Source: Sulfurovum sp.
GTDB taxonomy: Bacteria; Campylobacterota; Campylobacteria; Campylobacterales; Sulfurovaceae
Assembly (NCBI GenBank): GCA_027066595.1
Contig: JAMONG010000284.1
Span: 1-5,144 of the forward strand
Direction of reading: 5' to 3'
DNA length: 5,144 nt
The translations under genes were made by a program, and so were the position numbers. Under the pieces are notes generated by a model that worked only from the letters and a program-made list of their open reading frames with translations, made no database searches and had not been told where the DNA came from. Each line of letters starts with the position of its first letter. Positions within the stretch are counted from its first letter, which is position 1. This document shows, one piece after another, positions 1-5,144 of the stretch.

Positions 1-987
1 AGAGTCTCCACCATAGAGATAGACAAAGCACTCAATGGTTCAGTCACGATAGAAGTTGTGGTAGATACAAAAGTAGAGAATGGATGGAATGACCCAGATA
101 GGTTAAATAAACTCAATACTTTTTCAGCACATTTAGAAACCTATGTCGATAGTTATACGCACATTGGTAAGGTTGTCTCTTTGGCAACTATCGTTAAAGA
201 GACAAACCGTGCCTTGCATGAAAATAAAGAAGAATTTTATTCTATTCCAAATGATGCTAACCTCGTTTCTCAAGAGTTATTACTCTTTGAAAATTCAGGT
301 TCAGACGATTTAGAAGATGTGGTAGACAGCCAGTTTTCTAAAGCACGTATTACCATCAAACTTCCTTGGACAGATGCAGTAAAATCTCACGATGTGCTGA
401 CGTATGTTAAAACAGAAGCAGCTAAAACATTCCCAAATGACACAGTAGTAACAACGGGGATGATACCACTGCTTATCAATACTTTTGCAAACTCTGTACA
501 CTCATCGGTAACGAGTTATACTATTGCATTTATCGCTATTACATTTATGATGATGCTTATTTTGGGTTCAGTACGTATAGGGTTGCTTAGTATGATACCT
601 AACCTTACACCTATCATCTTAGGGTTGCTCATTATGTCTGTGGCAGATATACCTTTAGATATGTTTACACTTCTCATCGGAAGCATAGCCATAGGGCTTG
701 CGGTGGATGACACTATACATTTTATGCACAATTTTAGGAGATACTACCTACAAAGTGGCGACTCATCTAAAGCGATAGAACAAACATTCTACACTACAGG
801 TAAAGCGATGGTGATAACGACGATTGTGTTATCATTAGGTTTTTATGCCTATATGATGGCAAATATGATTTCGGTACAAAACTTTGGACTTTTAACGGGT
901 TCAGTGATAGTCTTGGCACTTTTAGCTGACTTGTTACTTGCACCTGCATTGATGATAGTTGCTGCAAAACGTGGCTGGATTAAATAA
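1..987 (+). CDS. RND-superfamily MMPL/HAE3-type exporter, C-terminal part (5' end outside window)
   Basis: Inner-membrane, proton-driven exporter of hydrophobic or amphiphilic molecules (family knowledge; substrate unknown). The frame is open from base 1, and the first 19 codons (RVSTIEIDKALNGS...) continue the family's periplasmic domain, so the GTG at 58 is internal. The 328 visible residues begin with the end of the second periplasmic domain (about 1-165). Five hydrophobic segments follow at about 169-189, 193-216, 221-236, 268-286 and 295-321, matching the last five helices of the second RND repeat. The segment GLAVDDTIH (about 232-240) is the family's signature, with the acidic pair proposed to carry protons. 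IPNLTPIILG and NFGLLTGS are also typical. Full-length members run roughly 750-900 residues, so more than half lies upstream. It is not an AcrB-type drug pump: the helices and DD motif fit the COG1033 'predicted exporter' group, which includes HpnN-like lipid transporters. It ends in TAA 35 nt before the LolA-like gene, probably in the same operon. Confidence 0.93.
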   Translation, partial: RVSTIEIDKALNGSVTIEVVVDTKVENGWNDPDRLNKLNTFSAHLETYVDSYTHIGKVVSLATIVKETNRALHENKEEFYSIPNDANLVSQELLLFENSGSDDLEDVVDSQFSKARITIKLPWTDAVKSHDVLTYVKTEAAKTFPNDTVVTTGMIPLLINTFANSVHSSVTSYTIAFIAITFMMMLILGSVRIGLLSMIPNLTPIILGLLIMSVADIPLDMFTLLIGSIAIGLAVDDTIHFMHNFRRYYLQSGDSSKAIEQTFYTTGKAMVITTIVLSLGFYAYMMANMISVQNFGLLTGSVIVLALLADLLLAPALMIVAAKRGWIK

Positions 988-1000
988 CGCTGTTGCGTTA
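985..1000 (+). other. small intercistronic hairpin at the exporter stop codon
   Basis: TAACGC-TGTT-GCGTTA is a perfect 6-bp inverted repeat with a 4-nt loop, and its left arm includes the TAA stop of the exporter gene. It is followed by CAATTAGAAA rather than a T-run, so it does not look like an intrinsic terminator. A role in mRNA processing, 3'-end stability or tuning of expression between the two cistrons is possible but is only inference; a 6-bp repeat could also be chance. Confidence 0.45.
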
Positions 1001-1012
1001 CAATTAGAAATT

Positions 1013-1016
1013 GGAG
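1013..1016 (+). promoter_or_regulatory. ribosome binding site fixing the ATG at 1023
   Basis: GGAG lies 6 nt before the ATG at 1023. The in-frame TTG at 1011 overlaps this Shine-Dalgarno sequence and has no site of its own, so the shorter start is preferred. It also gives a normal signal peptide beginning MNTKKLLIG. Confidence 0.8.
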
Positions 1017-1022
1017 AAAATA

Positions 1023-1823
1023 ATGAATACAAAAAAACTTTTAATCGGACTAACACTTGGAGTGTCAATCTTAACAACACAATCTTTTGCAGATGAGCCA
1101 AAAGCAAGAGCCATTATGGAAAAAGTGGATGCCCGTGATGATGGTCAAACACTCTCTGAAGATATGAAGATGATACTCATTGATAAAAATGGTAAAAAAA
1201 GAGTAAGAGATTTAAAAACTTACGGAAAAGATTTTGGAGAAGATAGTTACTCTATAATGTTTTTCAAATCGCCTGCAGATGTAAAAAATACTGCTTTTTT
1301 AACCTATGACTATGATGATGCAAACAAAGATGATGACCAATGGCTTTACTTACCCGCACTTAAAAAGGTAAAACGAATTCCTAGTTCAGACAAAAGTTCT
1401 AGTTTTATGGGTTCAGATTTTTCATATTTTGACATGACAGATAGAAACTTAGAAGATTTTGACTTTAAACTTCTTAAAGAAACAACAGTACGAGGCAATG
1501 CAGCATGGATGGTCGAGAGTACACCACGTACAAAAAAAGTAAGAAAAGAGTCAGGCTATACAAAAACCATCGCCATTGTTAGAAAAGATAACTATGTGGT
1601 GGTACGTGCCATTAACTTTATGAAAAATGGTAAGAAAAAGTACATGGATATTAGTAAATTAACAAAAATGAGTGGTATTTGGGTACCAAAAGAGATGTCT
1701 ATGACTACTAAAAAAGGTAAAAAGACGACACACAAGACTATCTTGAAGTTTTCTAACATCAAATTAAATAAGCCTATCAATGACTCTATGTTTACGACAC
1801 GTAGATTAGAAAAAGGAATGTAA
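1023..1823 (+). CDS. periplasmic LolA-like protein (outer membrane lipoprotein-sorting family)
   Basis: Predicted secreted carrier of 266 residues. Residues 1-23 form a signal peptide: positive MNTKK, hydrophobic LLIGLTLGVSIL, and cleavage most likely after SFA-23. There is no lipobox cysteine, so it should be a soluble periplasmic protein. The mature part resembles the LolA-like 'outer membrane lipoprotein-sorting protein' family (probably Pfam LolA_like, PF17131, named from memory). Recognisable pieces are the strand-rich opening, QWLYLPALKKVKRI (about 106-119), FMGSDFSY (128-135), and the ending DSMFTTRRLEKG typical of the fold. Known relatives use a half-barrel to hold acyl chains. This gene sits between an RND exporter and an outer-membrane barrel, so it may ferry the exported molecule across the periplasm (inference). 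It is not lolA itself: it is longer than classical LolA (about 180 mature residues) and the context is wrong. The C-terminal half is strikingly lysine-rich. The ATG is chosen over the TTG at 1011 because of the GGAG site. Confidence 0.88.
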   Translation: MNTKKLLIGLTLGVSILTTQSFADEPKARAIMEKVDARDDGQTLSEDMKMILIDKNGKKRVRDLKTYGKDFGEDSYSIMFFKSPADVKNTAFLTYDYDDANKDDDQWLYLPALKKVKRIPSSDKSSSFMGSDFSYFDMTDRNLEDFDFKLLKETTVRGNAAWMVESTPRTKKVRKESGYTKTIAIVRKDNYVVVRAINFMKNGKKKYMDISKLTKMSGIWVPKEMSMTTKKGKKTTHKTILKFSNIKLNKPINDSMFTTRRLEKGM

Positions 1824-1826
1824 GTG
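1815..1826 (+). promoter_or_regulatory. ribosome binding site and GTG start abutting the upstream stop codon
   Basis: GGA at 1815-1817, within AAAAGGAA, lies 6 nt before a GTG start at 1824. The TAA of the previous gene occupies 1821-1823, so stop and start touch with no gap. This arrangement suggests translational coupling and roughly fixed stoichiometry of the LolA-like and barrel proteins. Confidence 0.75.
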
Positions 1827-3206
1827 CTAAAAAGTAGTTTATCTATAGTAACTGCTGTGGCTCTTTGTAGTCATGCATTACTGTATGCCCAAGAGATAGA
1901 TATGAGTGGATTTGATGATACACCCATCCAAACCCAAAAAGCCACAAGTACAGAAGATACACTCATGGATGGATTTGATGAAGACTCATCTGCTGAAACA
2001 GTCGATGAAACATCAACAGACCTCTTTGGTTTTAGTGGTAAGCTTACACAACAGTTAAGCTATTCACTTTCAGGAGAAGAGCCTCATGATGCTATCTCCT
2101 CACTACGCTCTTCGCTTCTTTTAGACTATGACCATAAGTTTGAAAATGGTTGGCGTATCAAAGCCAATGCCAAAGCCTATTATGATGCCATCTATGAGAT
2201 ACGGGGAACAGAAAAGTTTTCTTCACAAGAGTTAGATGCTTTTAAAAGTGAAGTACGGCTTTATGATGCCTATGTAGAAGGTAGCATTAGCGATAACTTT
2301 GATGTAAAAGTAGGGCGTCAGGTTGTCGTTTGGGGTCGTTCAGATACGATACGAGTCACTGATATACTCAACCCTCTTGATAACCGTCGACCTGCGATGG
2401 CAGATATAGAAGATTTACGTCTGCCTGTAAGTATGGCAAAATTTGACTACTTTATAGGAGACTGGCGTGTCACGCCTATTGTTATTTTGGAACAGATGTT
2501 TTCACTTAACCCTCCTTTTGGTTCTATGTTTAGTCCATTACCTGTGGAGATACCTGATGATGAAAGCTACAGTGACTTGACGTATGCTCTCTCTGTTGGG
2601 GGTGAGTTTTCGGGTTGGGATGTGAACTTTTATGCTGCAAAGGTACGTAATGATGCAGGGCAACTTGTTTTACCAACAGCTACGAAGCCATCAGCTAGTA
2701 TCGCACATGATAAGATAGAGATGTACGGAACAGCACTGAATGTACTTACAGGTTCATGGTTATTCAAAACAGAACTTGCCTATTTTGATGGATTGAAATA
2801 TTTTACGACAGGAGATAAAGAGTTTTCAAGAACGGACTTTCTTGCAGGGGTAGAGTATAAAGGTATCGCCGATACCCTCATCTCTTATGACATAGTTACA
2901 AGACATATGGGAAGTTACGATGCGAGACTCATCACTGAGGCAGTGCCTCTAAAAAAACATGAGTATCAACATGCATTTCGTGTAAGCTCAGACTTTTTAA
3001 ATGCCACACTCACAGCCAACTATCTCATCTCACTTTATGGTGAAAAGCTAGATGAAGGTGGCTTTCAAAGAGCATGGATAAAGTATGAAGTGATGGATGC
3101 AGTCAATCTAAATGTCGGTGTCGTAGACTATATAGGTGGCTCTGTGGTATTTGATGCCATTCGTGCCAGTGATTTTGTGTTTGCAGATATTTCTTATAGT
3201 TTTTAG
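1824..3206 (+). CDS. outer-membrane beta-barrel protein, DUF1302-related, partner of RND exporter
   Basis: Predicted outer-membrane protein of 460 residues. The GTG start is supported by its ribosome binding site and by the signal peptide it yields (residues 1-22, cleavage probably after LLYA). Next comes a very acidic, low-complexity linker (about 23-67; 14 Asp/Glu against one Lys) carrying two copies of an M-x-GFD-x-[DT] motif at about 27-33 and 48-54. From about 70 on, alternating amphipathic strands follow (KLTQQLSYSL, SEVRLYDAYVEGSI, FDVKVGRQVVVWG). The segment GRQVVVWGRSD (164-174) and NPLDNRR (183-189) match the GRQ-x3-WG...NP-x-D pattern I recall for DUF1302 barrels. The protein ends DISYSF; a terminal Phe with Tyr at -3 is the usual BAM-recognition signature. 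DUF1302 proteins often sit beside DUF1329 and MMPL genes, and here a LolA-like gene takes the DUF1329 place. Role inferred: outer-membrane acceptor or conduit for the exported molecule. At 460 residues it is shorter than many DUF1302 members, so it may be a sister family. Confidence 0.85.
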   Translation: MLKSSLSIVTAVALCSHALLYAQEIDMSGFDDTPIQTQKATSTEDTLMDGFDEDSSAETVDETSTDLFGFSGKLTQQLSYSLSGEEPHDAISSLRSSLLLDYDHKFENGWRIKANAKAYYDAIYEIRGTEKFSSQELDAFKSEVRLYDAYVEGSISDNFDVKVGRQVVVWGRSDTIRVTDILNPLDNRRPAMADIEDLRLPVSMAKFDYFIGDWRVTPIVILEQMFSLNPPFGSMFSPLPVEIPDDESYSDLTYALSVGGEFSGWDVNFYAAKVRNDAGQLVLPTATKPSASIAHDKIEMYGTALNVLTGSWLFKTELAYFDGLKYFTTGDKEFSRTDFLAGVEYKGIADTLISYDIVTRHMGSYDARLITEAVPLKKHEYQHAFRVSSDFLNATLTANYLISLYGEKLDEGGFQRAWIKYEVMDAVNLNVGVVDYIGGSVVFDAIRASDFVFADISYSF

Positions 3207-3215
3207 GGTTAAAAT

Positions 3216-3234
3216 GGTGTGACATTGTCACACC
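3216..3234 (-). terminator. hairpin terminator between convergent genes, best placed for valS
   Basis: GGTGTGAC-ATT-GTCACACC is a perfect 8-bp stem with a 3-nt loop lying wholly in the 33-nt gap between the barrel and valS stop codons. Read on the minus strand it starts 5 nt after the valS stop codon and is followed by ATTTTAA, a short U-tract, so it suits valS termination. On the plus strand the sequence after the stem (TACGATTACA) is not T-rich, although the preceding AAAA is consistent with a terminator serving the opposite strand. It may still block or terminate plus-strand transcripts less efficiently. Confidence 0.75.
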
Positions 3235-3239
3235 TACGA

Positions 3240-5144
3240 TTACATAAAATTATTTAACTCGGCCGAAACCTTAGCTATCTTCTTGTTCGCATCTTCAAGT
3301 GCTTGTTTGTTCTCCACTATAACTGCTTCAGGAGCATTAGCCACAAAACGTTCATTGTTCAGCATACCGTTAAGTTTTGCTATCTCTTTTTCAAGCTTCT
3401 CTTTTTGGCGTGTAAGCTTAGTGATAATAGGTGTCATGTCTATCTCGCCAGTTGGTAGGTAAACCTCCAAGTTGTCAGAGACATCTGTAATACTGTCTAC
3501 TACTTTAGCCTCAACAAATTCTATTTCAAGTACTTTTCCAAGTTTTTCTATGAAAGGTTTGGCCATATCAGTATCTATCTTAGCAGATGCATCTAGTTTG
3601 ATGTAGGCTTTGTCTATTTTAGAGTTACCCATGTCTATGATGACTTTTGCACGACGTAGTGCAGTAATGGACTCTTCGATAATAGCAAACATCTTTTCTG
3701 CCTCTTCATCTCTTTGTACAGCTTTAGGGAAGTTCATAATCATAAGTGACTCTTCCTCTTCAAGTGTTGTACCAGAGAGTTTGTGGTAAAGGTGGTCAGA
3801 GATAAACGGCATAAATGGAGAAACCATTCTAAGTGTCTCTTTAAAGATAGCTCCTAGTTCTATGATGCTTTCTCTATCTGCTTTTGAGTACTCGATACCC
3901 CAGTCACAAAACTCGTTCCATACGAAGTTGTAGAGTGCTTTTGCTGCGTCAGAGAAGTTGTATGTATCTAGACTGTCTCTTACTTTTTTAACTGCTACAG
4001 ACAAACGACTCTGCATGTAACGTCCAAGAGGCGTTACTACTTCGATGTCTTTTAGGTCTTTAAATGTTGCATGGTTAAGTTGCAGGTAGTTCGTTGCATT
4101 ATAAAGTTTGTTTGTAAAGTTTCTAAACTGCTCTAGGTTCTTAGCACCCAGCTTAATGTCACGACCTTGTACGGCGAGGTAAGCCAATGTAAATCTAATA
4201 ATATCAGCAGAGTGTTCCTCAACCATATCAAGAGGGTCAATAACGTTTCCTTTAGACTTAGACATCTTTGCACCATGTTCATCACGAACAAGTGCATGCA
4301 TGTAAATATCTTCAAAGGGGAGTTTCCCTTGGAAGTGCTCTCCCATCATCATCATCCGTGCTACCCAGAAGAACATAATGTCAAACCCTGTAATGAGTAG
4401 TGAGTTCGGGTAGAAGTCTTCCATATCTGTATCGTTGTAGGTATCAGCCATTTTGCCATTGTTTCCCCAACCAAGAGGAGACATAGCCCATAATGCAGAA
4501 GAGAACCAAGTATCAAGTACATCAGGGTCTTGTATAAGTTTTTTAGAGCTACATTTAGGACAAGCATCAGGTTCATCGGCTTTGTCTGCCCATGTGTGTC
4601 CACAATCATCACAAGTAAAGACAGGTATGCGGTGTCCCCACCATAGTTGACGAGAGATACACCAAGGTCTAAGCTCATCCATCCATGCAGTATAAGAGTT
4701 TATCCAGTGAGGAGGGTGGAAGAGGCTTGAACCTTTTTCTGCTCTCTCTTTTGTCTCATCTTTTGCTTTTTGTATGGAGTTTTGTGCCATGTCTGAACTC
4801 AAGAACCACTGTGTAGAGATAAAAGGCTCTACAATGTTCTTACAACGGTAACAGTGACCTACTTGGTGTACATGCTCTTCTATCTTGATGATGTACCCCG
4901 CATCTTCAAGTGCTTTTACGATGACAGGACGTGCTTCAAGACGCTCTAGCCCTGCAAACTCCCCACAGTAGTCGTTCAAGATACCTTTTTCATCAAAGAC
5001 TTTGATAAACTCTAAGTTATGTCTTTGTCCTACAGCATAGTCATTTTGGTCATGTGCAGGGGTTACTTTTACGACACCAGTTCCCACTTCCATATCTACG
5101 TGAGAATCTGTAATAACTTTTATCTTTCTGTCTGTGAGTGGAAG
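3240..5144 (-). CDS. valS: valyl-tRNA synthetase, C-terminal 634 residues (N-terminus outside window)
   Basis: Cytoplasmic class I aminoacyl-tRNA synthetase that charges tRNA-Val and edits mischarged threonine. The frame stays open to the window edge, where PLTDRKIKVITDSHVDME leads into the editing-domain motif GTGVVKVTPAHDQND, so the ATG at 5093 is internal. Order in the fragment: end of the CP1 editing domain (TPAHD, about 28-32); a CYRC pair (98-101) before the IEPF-ISTQWF-like segment; ISRQLWWGHRIPV; a second CxxC...CPKC cluster (178-198), probably zinc-binding; DPDVLDTWFSSALW; ITGFDIMFFWVARM; KMSKS (293-297, bases 4254-4268), the ATP-binding loop; the helical anticodon-binding domain (FTNKLYNATNYL onward); and a C-terminal coiled-coil arm (about 571-634) rich in Lys/Glu, contacting the tRNA in known structures. 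ValRS is usually about 870-950 residues, so some 240-300 including HIGH are missing to the right. No frameshift is seen. It is convergent with the exporter operon and appears unrelated to it. Confidence 0.98.
   Translation of the reverse strand, partial: LPLTDRKIKVITDSHVDMEVGTGVVKVTPAHDQNDYAVGQRHNLEFIKVFDEKGILNDYCGEFAGLERLEARPVIVKALEDAGYIIKIEEHVHQVGHCYRCKNIVEPFISTQWFLSSDMAQNSIQKAKDETKERAEKGSSLFHPPHWINSYTAWMDELRPWCISRQLWWGHRIPVFTCDDCGHTWADKADEPDACPKCSSKKLIQDPDVLDTWFSSALWAMSPLGWGNNGKMADTYNDTDMEDFYPNSLLITGFDIMFFWVARMMMMGEHFQGKLPFEDIYMHALVRDEHGAKMSKSKGNVIDPLDMVEEHSADIIRFTLAYLAVQGRDIKLGAKNLEQFRNFTNKLYNATNYLQLNHATFKDLKDIEVVTPLGRYMQSRLSVAVKKVRDSLDTYNFSDAAKALYNFVWNEFCDWGIEYSKADRESIIELGAIFKETLRMVSPFMPFISDHLYHKLSGTTLEEEESLMIMNFPKAVQRDEEAEKMFAIIEESITALRRAKVIIDMGNSKIDKAYIKLDASAKIDTDMAKPFIEKLGKVLEIEFVEAKVVDSITDVSDNLEVYLPTGEIDMTPIITKLTRQKEKLEKEIAKLNGMLNNERFVANAPEAVIVENKQALEDANKKIAKVSAELNNFM

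Noticed and set aside
58..60. GTG at 58 as the start of the exporter gene.
   Set aside because: The frame is open to base 1 and the upstream codons read as typical RND periplasmic-domain sequence; the gene is simply cut by the window edge.
310..731. Minus-strand open frames antisense to the exporter, and a similar one at 1592-1780 antisense to the LolA-like gene.
   Set aside because: The opposite strand has clear family signatures; the antisense translations look like random or mirrored hydrophobic sequence.
1011..1022. TTG at 1011 as the start of the LolA-like gene.
   Set aside because: It overlaps the GGAG ribosome binding site of the ATG at 1023 and would only add MEKI before a normal signal peptide.
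1857..1868. Cysteine in the barrel signal peptide (VALC) as a lipoprotein lipobox.
   Set aside because: Leu at -1 is not accepted in lipoboxes, and a normal signal peptidase I site follows at LLYA; the product ends like a barrel protein.
3218..3232. TGTGA-N5-TCACA inside the intergenic palindrome, resembling a CRP/FNR-type operator.
   Set aside because: The spacer is 5 rather than 6 nt, and it lies between two gene ends with no promoter to control; the terminator reading fits better.
4133..4678. Several open frames of 60-105 codons on both strands inside valS.
   Set aside because: They overlap the conserved catalytic region of ValRS in other frames and show no recognisable domain; they are shadows of the real gene.
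5091..5093. ATG at 5093 (minus) as the start of a short valS.
   Set aside because: Seventeen further in-frame codons to the window edge match the ValRS editing domain, and the HIGH motif must lie further out; this Met is internal (VDMEVGTG).

Overview
The window looks like chromosomal DNA from a Campylobacterota (Epsilonproteobacteria) bacterium, probably of the Sulfurovum/Sulfurimonas type. This is judged from the AT-rich coding style, the tight gene packing and the flavour of the ValRS and RND proteins. The genus is an inference and has not been tested by any search. No rRNA, tRNA, insertion sequence, CRISPR array or phage gene is visible.

Layout: three plus-strand genes fill 1-3206 and face one minus-strand gene filling 3240-5144. 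(1) 1-987 is the C-terminal part of an RND-superfamily MMPL/HAE3-type inner-membrane exporter, cut by the left edge. (2) 1023-1823 is a secreted periplasmic LolA-like protein (outer membrane lipoprotein-sorting family). (3) 1824-3206 is an outer-membrane beta-barrel protein related to DUF1302, with a GTG start directly abutting the previous stop codon. (4) 3240-5144 (minus) is the C-terminal two thirds or so of valyl-tRNA synthetase, cut by the right edge. A 33-nt gap with a perfect 8-bp hairpin separates the convergent transcription units.

The plus-strand genes have the spacing of an operon: a 35-nt gap containing a small hairpin, then 0 nt. Together they supply one component for each envelope compartment: an inner-membrane pump, a soluble hydrophobic-ligand carrier and an outer-membrane barrel. 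The simplest reading is a dedicated route that moves a lipid or other hydrophobic/amphiphilic molecule to the outer membrane. The substrate is unknown and cannot be read from this window. This cassette is the main point of interest. valS is an ordinary housekeeping gene and appears functionally unrelated.
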